Positions 22,495 through 32,770 of a DNA stretch of 64,000 nucleotides are shown piece after piece. Below the pieces are notes generated by a model. That model saw only the letters and a list, made by a program, of their open reading frames with translations, made no database searches and was not told where the DNA came from. The DNA is taken from the NCBI GenBank assembly GCA_911728435.2, contig OU452215.1:310001-374000 (forward strand). The letters run 5' to 3'. Numbering within the stretch: the first letter of the stretch is position 1; every line of letters begins with the position of its first letter. Made by a program: the position numbers and the translations under genes. Origin of the DNA: Apoderus coryli. Its lineage: Eukaryota; Arthropoda; Insecta; Coleoptera; Attelabidae.

Positions 22495-22735
22495 TTTTAT
22501 TATTAAATTCTCTGTTTAAGTTTGTTTGAAGTTATGGGTCTAAAGTGAACAGTTTTGTCGGAGTTTGCCTGTAAACAAAAATCTGCAAGTAAAGGTTTCA
22601 ACTATGTGTACCTTATAAATACGCATCCTTTAATAGTAGACATTTATTTAGAGGCAAATTTTTGCAAAACTGTTCACTTTAGAGCCATAAAAAGTTATTA
22701 CTTTTTTAAGCAAAATGAACAGTGAATAAACGCAG
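22495..22735. repeat. Palindromic repeat R3 (intron 4)
   Basis: Third R unit, with 'cggagtttgcctgtaaacaa' and, inverted, 'gaggcaaatttttgcaaaac'. It completes an R-M-R-M-R array inside one Helitron intron. Confidence 0.72.
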
Positions 22736-22764
22736 TGGCTATTTTTTAATTGAATAGTTATTAC

Positions 22765-22908
22765 CTGGTTGGGATGATGCTATGTTAGTTGATGGTAAAT
22801 TAATTACAGCATCATCTTCTTCAACATGTTCAGCGGTTTGCTGTTCCAAAACAATACTTTGCGAAGTAGAGATTCGTCGGAGCCGTTTTTTCCCAGGTAG
22901 AGGATTAG
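22765..22908 (-). CDS. Helitron exon 4
   Basis: 144 bp between acceptor 'cttaatttttag' and donor CCAG/gtaata; open in the single frame that continues exons 3 and 5 (phase 1 at both ends). It encodes a short segment with a basic start (NPLPGKKRLRRIS) and an acidic middle (EHVEEDDAV). No domain; part of the variable N-terminal region of the Rep/helicase protein. Confidence 0.7.
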
Positions 22909-23169
22909 CTAAAAATTAAGTAAAAATTATTCTCAGGCATAACATATTTGTATATACCTAAGATATAAGATCGAAAAAATAATTTATTTTAAAAAAATTG
23001 TAAAAATTATTTGGATTGTTTATTTTGAGGGTTGCAATTTCATGTCTATCTTTTCTATCCATAGGCCAATATGGCCTATGCATATGTCAATATAATACCT
23101 ATTTCTTATTAAAACAACTATTTTGTATCATTTACATGTGTAAGATGAATACGTCGAAAATCATTTTAT

Positions 23170-23570
23170 GTATTGGGTGTTTATTTATAAACGCACACCC
23201 CCTTTTAACTGTGTTGTTTCACCCTGGAGAAGAAAATGTTAAATAAGAAAGTTTTGGGGTTTAAAGTAAATTATTTACAGCATCAATTATTAAATGTAGT
23301 TTGAAGTAAACAAAAGTAATTTACACAAAACTAAGAAATAAATCCGAAATATTTACAATTATTATTTGGTACTCCACTGACTAAAAATCAGGATCTATCT
23401 GACCATAAAATTTCATCAGAAAACTGTAGATTTTCGTTCATTCTTTGCAGCATTTGGTAGCAAAATTGAACTCGTTTTTGTTTCTGTTCAAGAACATTTT
23501 CTTCTACACGGTTAAACAACAAAACGAAAGTGGGTGTGCGTTTATAAATGATCATCCAGTATTTTCACAA
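23170..23570 (-). pseudogene. Small mariner-like remnant with inverted ends (intron 3)
   Basis: The ends match as inverted copies: 'atttataaacgcacaccc' near 23185 and 'gggtgtgcgtttataaat' near 23530. The minus strand keeps a short transposase-like stretch around 23390-23490 (MLQRMNENLQFSDEILWSD), resembling the region before a catalytic Asp in insect Tc1/mariner transposases. Too short to function. Confidence 0.6.
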
Positions 23571-23717
23571 ATAGTTTTTTCAATTTGTTTTTAAAAATTA
23601 TATTTACAAATCAACTGTAGAATAAGTAAATTAGTAATGTTAATGGAAAAAATATTTATTGAAATTTAAAAAAAAATGCATAACATCAAAGTTAAATATA
23701 TTAGTAATTTTATTTAC

Positions 23718-23828
23718 CATTTGTATTATTGGTAAAATCATCAGTTGTCAATCTACTCGGACCTGGGTTTTGGCTAAAATGTTCACCATTTCTATTGTGC
23801 CGTTGATTTCCATATAAAGTGGAAGTAG
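23718..23828 (-). CDS. Helitron exon 3
   Basis: 111 bp, acceptor 'tttcttttatag', donor AATG/gtaaat, phase 1 at both ends. Encodes an Asn/Gly-rich stretch (QRHNRNGEHFSQNPGPSRL). Low complexity and no domain. The short open frame seen around it is explained by this exon plus intron. Confidence 0.68.
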
Positions 23829-23888
23829 CTATAAAAGAAATAAAAAATAAATTATTATTATTGTTTTTCGTAGTATACATTGTGTTTA

Positions 23889-26800
23889 AGATAAGAATGG
23901 AATAGCATTGGAATCTTGGCAACGGTAAAAGTCACAATGTCGATTAAATTAGAGAAAAGTTGTACAATAAATATGGCTATCGATTTTTATTGTTAAATTT
24001 AAAGCTATTTTCAATCCAAAAATAGGTGGTATATCACACGTAATGGTTTACGAAACGTCGCAGCAAAAAATTATAAACGCTATCTATATCTTCAAAAAGA
24101 ATAAGAAAGTGTTATTAATGTTTTTATACATGTAAAAATAATGTCAGAAATAAATAGAAACTAAATTCAGGGCTGTATTTAAAAAAATCTATTCGATGAT
24201 GCTTTTTAAAAACACGAAACGTCGTAGTGAAAATTGGTAAACGTTATCTTTTTCTCCTCAAAAAGTAACAATGAGGAAGTGCTTTCCATTTTTTATATCT
24301 GCAAAAATAATGCCAGAAAAAAATAAAAATGCAAAAAATGGTTTTTGCAAAAACTCTCGAAAACGGCTAAAGTTAATTTAATTTTGAAAACACCATTTAA
24401 AGGGTGTTTAAATTGTACAACTTTTCTCTAATTTAATCGACATTGTAACTCGAAAATAAAAAATTCAGGGCTGTATTTAAAAAAATCTATTCGATGATGC
24501 TTTTTAAAAACACGAAACGTCGTAGTGAAAATTGGTAAACGTTATCTTTTTCTCCTCAAAAAGTAACAATGAGGAAGTGCTTTCCATTTTTTATATCTGC
24601 AAAAATAATGCCAAAAAAAATAAAAATTGTAAAAAATTGTTTTTTCAAAAACTCTCGAAAACAGCTTAAGTTAGTTTAATTTTGAAAACATCATTTAAAG
24701 GGTGTTTAAATTGTACAACTTTTCTCTAATTGAACCGGCATTGTAACTCAACAATAAAAAATTCAGGGCTGTATTTAAAAAAATCTATTCGATGATGCTT
24801 TTTAAAAACACGAAACGTCGTAGTGACAATTGGTAAACGTTATATTTTTCTCCTCAAAAAGTAACAATGAGGAAGTGCTTTCCATTTTTTATATCTGCAA
24901 AAATAATGCCAGAAAAAAATAAAAATGCAAAAAATTGTTTTTTCAAAAACTCTCGAAAACAGCTTAAGTTAGTTTAATTTTGCAAACACCAATTTAAAGG
25001 TGTTTAAATTATACAACTTTCCTCTAATTTAACCGACATTGTAACTCGAAAATAAAAAATTCAGGGCTGTATTTAAAAAAATCTATTCGATGATGCTTTT
25101 TAAAAACACGAAACGTCGTAGTGAAAATTGGTAAACGTTATCTTTTTCTCATCAAAAAGTAACAATGAGGAAGTGCTTTCCATTTTTTATATCTGCAAAA
25201 ATAATGCCAGAAAAAAATAAAAATGCAAAAAATGGTTTTTGCAAAAACTCTCGAAAACGGCTAAAGTTAATTTAATTTTGAAAACACCATTTAAAGGGCG
25301 TTTAAATTGTACAACTTTTCTCTAATTTAATCGACATTGTAACTCGAAAATAAAAAATTCAGGGCTGTATTTAAAAAAATCTATTCGATGATGCTTTTTA
25401 AAAACACGAAACGTCGTAGTGAAAATTGGTAAACGTTATCTTTTTCTCCTCAAAAAGTAACAATGAGGAAGTGCTTTCCATTTTTTATATCTGCAAAAAT
25501 AATGCCAAAAAAAAATAAAAATTGTAAAAAATTGTTTTTTCAAAAACTCTCGAAAACAGCTTAAGTTAGTTTAATTTTGAAAACATCATTTAAAGGGTGT
25601 TTAAATTGTACAACTTTTCTCTAATTGGACCGGCATTGTAACTCAACAATAAAAAATTCAGGGCTGTATTTAAAAAAATCTATTCGATGATGCTTTTTAA
25701 AAACACGAAACGTCGTAGTGAAAATTGGTAAACGGTATCTTTTTCTCCTCAAAAAGTAACAATGAGGAAGTGCTTTCCATTTTTTATATCTGCAAAAATA
25801 ATGCCAGAAAAAAATAAAAATTGTAAAAAATTGTTTTTTTCAAAAACTCTCGAAAACAGCTTAAGTTAGTTTAATTTTGAAAACATCATTTAAAGGGTGT
25901 TTCAAATTGTACAAGTTTTCTCTAATTGAACCGGCATTGTAACTCAACAATAAAAAATTCAGGGCTGTATTTAAAAAAATCTATTCGATGATGCTTTTTA
26001 AAAACACGAAACGTCGTAGTGAAAATTGGTAAACGTTATCTTTTTCTCCTCAAAAAGTAACAATGAGGAAGTGCTTTCCATTTTTTATATCTGCAAAAAT
26101 AATGCCAGAAAAAAATAAAAATGCAAAAAATTGTTTTTTCAAAAACTCTCGAAAACAGCTTAAGTTAGTTTAATTTTGCAAACACCAATTTAAAGGTGTT
26201 TAAATTATACAACTTTTCTCTAATTTAACCGACATTGTAACTCGAAAATAAAAAATTCAGGGCTGTATTTAAAAAAATCTATTCGATGATGCTTTTTAAA
26301 AACACGAAACGTCGTAGTGAAAATTGGTAAACGTTATCTTTTTCTCCTCAAAAAGTAACAATGAGGAAGTGCTTTCCATTTTTTATATCTGCAAAAATAA
26401 TGCCAAAAAAAAATAAAAATTGTAAAAAATTGTTTTTTCAAAAACTCTCGAAAACAGCTTAAGTTAGTTTAATTTTGAAAACATCATTTAAAGGGTGTTT
26501 AAATTGTACAACTTTTCTCTAATTGGACCGGCATTGTAACTCAACAATAAAAAATTCAGGGCTGTATTTAAAAAAATCTATTCGATGATGCTTTTTAAAA
26601 ACACGAAACGTCGTAGTGAAAATTGGTAAACGGCGTCTTTTTCTCCTCAAAAAGTAACAATGAGGAAGTGCTTTCCATTTTTTATATCTGCAAAAATAAT
26701 GCCAGAAAAAAATAAAAATTGTAAAAAATTGTTTTTTCAAAAACTCTCGAAAACAGCTTAAGTTAGTTTAATTTTGAAAACATCATTTAAAGGGTGTTTA

Positions 26801-28366
26801 AATTGTACAACTTTTTTCTAATTGAACCGGCATTGTAACTCAACAATAAAAAATTCAGGGCTGTATTTAAAAAAATCTATTCGATGATGCTTTTTAAAAA
26901 CACGAAACGTCGTAGTGAAAATTGGTAAACGTTATCTTTTTCTCCTCAAAAAGTAACAATGAGGAAGTGCTTTCCATTTTTTATATCTGCAAAAATAATG
27001 CCAGAAAAAAATAAAAATGCAAAAAATTGTTTTTTCAAAAACTCTCGAAAACAGCTTAAGTTAGTTTAATTTTGAAAACACCATTTAAAGGGTGTTTAAA
27101 TTGAACAACTTTTCTCTAATTAAACCGACATCGTAACTCAACAATAAAAAATTCAAGGCTGTATTTAAAAAAATCTATTCGATGATGCTTTTTAAAAACA
27201 CGAAACGTCGTAGTGAAAATTGGTAAACGTTATCTTTTGCTCTTCAAAAAGCAACTATGAGAAAGTGCTTTCCATTTTTTATATCTGCAAAAATAATGCC
27301 AGAAAAAAATAAAAATTGTAAAATTTTTTTTTCAAAAACTCTCGAAAACAGCTTAAGTTAGTTTAATTTTGAAAACACCATTTAAAGGGTGTTTAAATTG
27401 AACAACTTTTCTCTAATTGAACCGACATTGTAACTCAACAATAAAAAATTCAGGGCTGTATTTAAATAAATCTATTCGATGATGCTTTTTAAAAACACGA
27501 AACGTCGTAGTGAAAATTGGTAAACGCTATCTTTTTCTCCTCAAAAAGTAACAATGAGGAAATTCTTTCCATTTTTTATATCTGCAAAAATAATGCAAGA
27601 AAAAAATAAAAATTGTAAAAAATTGTTTTTTCAAAAACTCTCGAAAACAGCTTAAGTTAGTTTAATTTTGAAAACACCATTTAAAGGGTGTTTAAATTGA
27701 ACAACTTTTCTCTAATTGAACCGACATTGTAACTCAACAATAAAAAATTCAGGGCTGTATTTAAATAAATCTATTCGATGATGCTTTTTAAAAACACGAA
27801 ACGTCGTAGTGAAAATTGGTAAACGTTATCTTTTTCTCCTCAAAAAGTAACAATGAGGAAATGCTTTCCATTTTTTATATCTGCAAAAATAATGCAAGAA
27901 AAAAATAAAAATTGTAAAAAATTGTTTTTTCAAAAACTCTCGAAAACAGCTTAAGTTAGTTTAATTTTGAAAACACCATTTAAAGGGTGTTTAAATTGAA
28001 GAACTTTTCTCTAATTGAACCGACATTGTAACTCAACAATAAAAAATTCAGGACTGTATTTAAAAAAATCTATTCGATGATGCTTTTTAAAAACACGAAA
28101 CGTCGTAGTGAAAATTGGTAAACGTTATCTTTTTCTCCTCAAAAAGTAACAATGAGGAAGTGCTTTCCATTTTTTTATATCATCATATAAATAAAACCTA
28201 AAACCACATAAAATTGTTTTTTCCAAAAATTCGAAAAGGGCTAAAGGTAGTTTACTTTCAAAAACACCATTTCAAAGATGATTAAATTGTTCAACTTTTC
28301 TCTAATTTAATCGACATTTTAACTGCTACCGTTGCCAAGATTCTAATGCTATCCCATTTTTATCTT
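23889..28366. mobile_element. TIR element whose interior has expanded into a satellite
   Basis: Terminal inverted repeats of about 41 bp: 'ggaatcttggcaacggta' within 23889-23929 and its inverse 'taccgttgccaagattc' within 28326-28366. Next to each TIR lie 'gattaaattagagaaaagtt' and its inverse 'cttttctctaatttaatcg'. Between the arms is a tandem array of the segment that occurs once in the 3298-3960 element. It lies wholly inside Helitron intron 2 (23829-28493). A partial inverted monomer follows at 28370-28420. Confidence 0.78.
24150..28190 (+). repeat. 298-bp satellite, 14 units
   Basis: The landmark 'gaaacgtcgtagtg' occurs at 24216, 24514, 24812, 25110, 25408, 25707, 26008, 26306, 26605, 26904, 27202, 27499, 27798 and 28097, a mean period of 298.5 bp. 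A diverged fifteenth relative is at 24053. Variant classes can be told apart by 'aatttaatcgacattg', 'aattgaaccggcattg', 'aattggaccggcattg' and 'caaacaccaatttaaagg'. Their order suggests three-unit (about 897 bp) duplications. Open frames within it, including one at 26519-26740, are by-products. Confidence 0.93.
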
Positions 28367-28493
28367 TTCGAGGAGAATAACATAGCGTATAGAAATTTTC
28401 ACTACGACGCTTCGCTTTCGAATAGTTTTAGAATGTAAGATACCTACAGATGAATACTGATAAAAACTACTAATAAATAATGTTATAACATAC

Positions 28494-28760
28494 CATTCAC
28501 ATTATAAAAATTATGTCCACGAGTACCAACTGTGGTGCCTGTACTATTGCTACATGTATTACTGCTACATTTAACAACGGCATTATTCGTAATAGTAGCA
28601 CCATCTCCATCTGACTGTGCACTTCCCACAACTATAGTTACTTCATGATGTGGTTCTGTAGTACTACAACCAGGCACTTGGCTTTCGCTGGGAGTACCTA
28701 CTTGTTCTTCAAGTAACTCTGTTGCGGTCAATTGAGTGTTTAAATCAGTGTCAGTTGTTA
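28494..28760 (-). CDS. Helitron exon 2
   Basis: 267 bp between acceptor 'tatatgttttag' and donor AATG/gtatgt, open and in phase 1 with exons 1 and 3. It encodes a Ser/Thr/Glu-rich, probably disordered region (TELLEEQVGTPSESQVPG). An internal ATG at about 28731 is not the start, since the frame continues through the acceptor into exon 1. Confidence 0.72.
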
Positions 28761-29026
28761 CTAAAACATATACATTTGGAAATTAGGTAGTATTATAGAT
28801 AAATACAAAACTAAAATGATGTTCCGAAGTCACATACAAAGTAACTTTTATTGGCAATACTTATCCTTATAAAGGCAAAAAGTTTTAATAGTTCAAAATT
28901 GGAATATTTCAAAGATCTAAATGAAATGTGCAAGTTCAAAACGAGAAGAGTGGAAGAGAAAATAGAATTATTAGTATTTACGTGTTATTGAAATGTACTG
29001 AAGTACATAAAATATGAATCACTTAC

Positions 29027-29138
29027 CTGCAGTGGACTGGGTATCAGATATCACATTCCCATTTTCCTTTTTGGTAATTCTACCTCGACTATCGCGTCCC
29101 TTTCTGGTAGAAAAATTGGTTTTCTTCCTCCGTGGCAT
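29027..29138 (-). CDS. Helitron exon 1 with start codon
   Basis: ATG at 29138-29136, then a strongly basic N-terminus (MPRRKKTNFSTRKGRDSRGR) of the kind that begins many Helitron Rep/helicase proteins, probably for nuclear import or DNA binding. It ends at a consensus donor GCAG/gtaagt (29027/29026) in phase 1, which fits exon 2. Confidence 0.75.
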
Positions 29139-29330
29139 ATTCAATATAAAAAAACTATTAACAAAATCGAAATCTTAATATTCACTTTCTATTCAATTGA
29201 AACAGAAAATGAACTGGCTTGGCGCCTTTTTTGAGCATCATGATATTCATAAAATCGATGAGTAGAACCTTTGGCGTAGAACACTAAACTGACAATCGTT
29301 TTACCACTTCACCAAAACACTTCTTTTAAA

Positions 29331-29374
29331 TCTCGACGCGCGTTTCGCTAACAATGTTAGCATCCTCAGGAGAG
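29331..29374 (-). ncRNA. Hammerhead-ribozyme-like motif (left arm)
   Basis: Inverted copy of the same motif, read on the minus strand, with the same core, helix II, GAAA and GUC. Together the arms give one motif on each strand. Confidence 0.5.
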
Positions 29375-29410
29375 AATTAATTTTAATTCTCTCCTGAGGA
29401 TGCTAACATC

Positions 29411-29455
29411 TCTCCTGAGGATGCTAACATTGTTAGCGAAACGCGCGTCGAGATT
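29411..29455 (+). ncRNA. Hammerhead-ribozyme-like motif (right arm)
   Basis: Core CTGAGGA at 29415-29421 (fits CUGANGA). Helix II is gctaac (29423-29428) with gttagc (29432-29437), then GAAA at 29438-29441. A very short helix III follows (AC...GU around GCGC), with GUC ending at 29449 as the cleavage site. CTC before the core can pair with GAG after GUC as helix I. One extra T sits between CTGAGGA and helix II, which is not canonical. Short-helix-III hammerheads are known from Penelope-like elements. Confidence 0.55.
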
Positions 29456-29499
29456 TAAAAGAAGTGTTTTGGTGAAGTGGTAAAACGATTGTCAGTTTA

Positions 29500-31080
29500 A
29501 TCGTGATATTCACTTGTTTTTCCAGATAGCTTGATATTGTTCTAAATGTCAAATGTATGCCTAACAATAAAGCCCTGTTCATAATGGGAAAAAAACATCA
29601 AACACTATATACCATATTTCAAAAAATGTCATTCATGTTTCAAATGGTAAATTGTTGATCAAGAAATATTTTTCCAATTGTTTACTGGAATAAAATAAAA
29701 ATTCAAATTACTATTGACGTCATTATAAATAATAAAGTGTCTATTTACAGCGACTAACAGTATGTTTTGACAGATGACAATACATTGACATAGATCAAGA
29801 TGAGAGTTAGGCAAAATCAAAATAGTATATCAATATTTTATTTTATAATGGTTTTAATAAACTCTCCAGTAAATTTTGAGGATATTGACATAAAATTGTA
29901 TTAAGCATAGGTATATTACCACTTACCTCACTTCAATTTGTATAGAAAAAATGTACTATTTTTATTAATCAGATGTACTATAATTTGAACAATTGGGGTG
30001 GAGACAATAACCTCTCCAGGAGTTTTCAACTCGTTTTTCCACAACTGACTCCTTTATCAGATAAAACTTATGTTCTACAACTCAATTCAGTAGAGCTAGT
30101 GTGGCATATCCTCACTTCAATTGTGCATATTTATAAATTTCATCATTGTCTGTTTGTAAAGACAATGATTTTAAAGAAGAAAAGAACGGAAAGGTTCTTA
30201 AGAAAAGGTTTCCGAGATAGCCTGTTCAGTGAATCGTTCTTTTAAAAGAACTGATATGAAAGCAACCTATAAAAACTCACTGTATAGTTCGTCTATACTG
30301 CAAAAGATGGCGCCATTTGATTTCATCTTCTTCTTTTTTGGTCAATTTTTGGCCCAATTAACTATTTTCACTTCACTATAAAAATAATTGACATAATTAA
30401 ACAGCCTATAATTTGAATATATGTACAATTGAAGATAATTGGCGATATCCTTCTACTACCTCAGATCCGCTGGTGTGATGTCACCTACCGCTCATATCAC
30501 TTGCATTGCTATTTCAATACACTGTGCTTAGCTTCAACCACAATATCATTGACTATAAAGCATTATGAAGAGTTTAACTGAACCGATGTGACATGATCAC
30601 CTACCAACGGAACGTCCAAATTATTATTAGTTTCGTTCGTTCATTCGTTCGTTAATGGCCTTCATCAACGGGTATTTAGCCAGTTTCACGTACGTATGAA
30701 AGAGTTTTATTTTAATGTCTGTAAATGAGATAAATGAGATTTTTGGATCAGAGAAACTCTTGAGAAAAACGACATGTGAATATTTATTGGTAAAATATCA
30801 GCATGTTTTGTTCAATTATCTCTCATACATCGTTCTTGTATAAATTCTATTGACAATTAACCAAGAAATTACCTAATCTCAATATGTTGCATAAGTAAGT
30901 AGCTGATCTGAGAATGTAGGCAATGATATTACCAACACTGTTTAGTAGTGTGTTATTTGCGTGATATAGATTCTAACCTCCTTTTATTATAGTCACCTGG
31001 TGGAAAAAATTATTTATAAATAATAATAAATAATAGTAAAATGATATAATAATGGTTTATGTGGGAGTTTGGCAACACAG
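29500..31080. other. Spacer, nothing recognised
   Basis: AT-rich with a few short open frames (for example 29973-30245, plus, 90 codons) that match no family I know. A small 'cgttcgttcattcgttcgtt' run is at about 30635. Confidence 0.5.
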
Positions 31081-31189
31081 TTAATATCCTGTTTCCGTGA
31101 ACAGGGCGACATCTTAAAAAAAGTGTTTGTCATTCTTAAGATTTTTGTTGATTTTTCTGGCATTTTTCAAATAATCCTACAAATGTGTT

Positions 31190-31575
31190 TGGTATGAAAG
31201 TGTTTAAAATTATGTGCGCTAATAATTACATGTTGTTTTAAAGTGTGACATTGTCTATTTGTTTGTAAAAGTGTAAAAAAACATTCGTTGTGTCACATGA
31301 TCTAAAATAGACATTTGAAATTATTGATTTTCTGCATTTTGTGGTGACGGTGTCGTCCCCTTGAAAGAAAAATGCTGTCATAGATAAGCCTTTTTTATGT
31401 TTTTTTGCTTTTTTGCAAATAATTTTGTAATTGTTATGTGTATCACAGTGTTTTAAATGTTATGTGCTATATTAAACATGTTGGTTTAAACTGTGACATT
31501 GCCTATTTGTTTATAAAAATGCAAAAGAACATTCTTACTGACACATACGTACTAAAATAGACATTTCAATGTACC
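31190..31575 (+). repeat. Direct repeat, about 249 bp (outer part of H-element copy 2)
   Basis: 'tgtgacattg(t/c)ctatttgttt' recurs at about 31243 and 31492, followed by 'aaaagaacattc' and 'ctaaaatagacattt'. A third relative is at about 34373, next to copy 3. It seems to be the portion of the H-element upstream of hairpin 1. Confidence 0.6.
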
Positions 31576-31689
31576 AGTCGCCATCAGAATCTGGTACATT
31601 TAATGAAATTAAATAAATACGAAGAAATAAGCAATAATAGCATAGAGAGTCGGTTAAAAGTGTACCCAGCCGTCATAAAAATGGTTTTA

Positions 31690-32130
31690 GTCAACTTGAA
31701 AATTGTTTTTGTACCTAAACACAGCACCAAAACAGGTATTTATTTCAAAGTAATAGCAGTACTTTATAATGCTTTTTTCTTGAATTTCCTCGTAGAAAAA
31801 GTTATTCACCTCCTTCTCACACTTTAATTACGTTTCTGTAGATGAAAATTAATTAGAAAAATGCATTATTTTATCAAAGTCCTTGACGTTTGGAAAATAG
31901 TAGATGTAAAAGTTTAAAAAGGAAATTTTCAATATAGGTGGCGCTGCTGTTCGGCCTGACGGCCGAACTTTTGGTTTAGTGGCTCTAAATTGAGCCTTTT
32001 TTCCCCCATTTTAGAAAGAAACGCGAAGAGCACTCGTTAGTATATATTAACAAGAAATCCCTTCGGGATTTCCCAGTCGTTGTGTGGTAGTTTTATCTAT
32101 GAAAAAAGTCATTGAGGGTTATAAAAAAAA
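31690..32130 (+). repeat. H-element copy 2
   Basis: Hairpin 1 at 31949-31968 (gttcggcc, loop tgac, ggccgaac), hairpin 2 at 32054-32072 (gaaatccc, loop ttc, gggatttc), then the conserved block with 'gtggtagttttatctatg'. The part upstream of hairpin 1 is nearly identical to 34580-34925. Confidence 0.8.
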
Positions 32131-32339
32131 ATTAAAAAAAAAATCAAGAAAAAAAATTTCAAGGAAAAAAATGTTTCTATTAAAAAAAAAAGTCAAAAAA
32201 AAATTTCAAAAAAAAAAATTTTAAAAAAAAAATTAAAAAAAAAAAAATTTCAAAAAAAAATTAAAAAAAAAAAAAAATTCATAAACTAAATTCAAAAATT
32301 AATTAACAAAAAGTATTGGCAGAGCTGAAAATCTGAAAA
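32131..32339 (+). repeat. A-rich tract and 'gtattggcagagct' junction of copy 2
   Basis: Almost pure A with T islands to 32290, then 'aaaaagtattggcagagct' at about 32302. The same 19 bases occur at 21607 as the (inverted) 3' end of the tRNA-like sequence, and a close inverse occurs at 39340-39355. Confidence 0.65.
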
Positions 32340-32770
32340 TGTTTCTATTAAAATAAGGAAATACATTTTTGATTCACCCTGTATATATATTTGACCTTAT
32401 AGTTTAACTTTCACAGAAAACTTGATTTGAAATCTAAAGAAACTAAAAAATTATTCAAAATATTACTTTTTTGACGATAGGAAATACATTTTTGAGTCAC
32501 TCTGTATATAAATTTAAAGCCTATGCTAAAAATTTCTCTTTTAAAGAAAATAAAGTCACCTATCGCTGATGTTAAAAAAAATGTTAAAAAAATAGAGAAA
32601 TACATTTTTGCTTCACCCCGTATATAAATTTCTATACATTTAAAATTTCTTAAATGTGGGATAATTAATGTTGTTTTTGTATCACCCTGTACATGGTGCT
32701 TATTAATTAATGTCGTTAAAATCTGATAAATACTTAGCGCATAGCCAGGAAAATTTTTCTATTATGTTTT
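32340..32770 (+). repeat. H-element satellite units and distal sequence (copy 2)
   Basis: Half-units with 'gattcaccctgtatata', 'gagtcactctgtatata' and 'cttcaccccgtatata', then a non-repeated segment to about 32770 ('cttagcgcatagccagg'). That segment is found inverted at 35530-35645, where a LINE has entered it. Confidence 0.75.

Larger units (their letters stand above)
14991..29138 (-). mobile_element. Helitron with a seven-exon Rep/helicase gene (Rep region damaged)
   Basis: A rolling-circle transposon gene on the minus strand. From 29138 to 14991 I can join seven exons with consensus splice sites. The first five junctions all fall after codon position 1, and each exon continues the frame. 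The product would have a basic N-terminus, a Helitron-like N domain, a HUH/Y2 Rep nuclease and a PIF1-type helicase. The Rep exon carries two frame breaks and the next exon one stop, so this copy looks inactive or contains sequencing errors. Helitron termini (5' TC, 3' hairpin plus CTRR) were not found, so these limits are those of the coding region only. Confidence 0.8.
29285..29499. repeat. 96-bp perfect inverted repeat with hammerhead-like motifs
   Basis: The left arm 29285-29380 and right arm 29383-29499 are exact inverted copies with a 2-base loop. The only difference is a 21-bp direct duplication in the right arm (a slippage product). Each arm contains 'ctgaggatgctaac', 'gttagcgaaacgcgcgtc'; see the ribozyme entries. 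It lies 147 bp upstream of the Helitron start codon. Confidence 0.92.

Noticed and set aside
26519..26740. 73-codon open frame (minus) in the satellite
   Set aside because: Arises from one satellite unit; the neighbouring units do not keep the frame.
24150..28190. CRISPR-like array
   Set aside because: Uniform 298-bp units without unique spacers in a eukaryotic context; it is a satellite.
28483..28731. Stand-alone small gene
   Set aside because: Better explained as Helitron exon 2: splice sites on both sides and the frame continues into exons 1 and 3.
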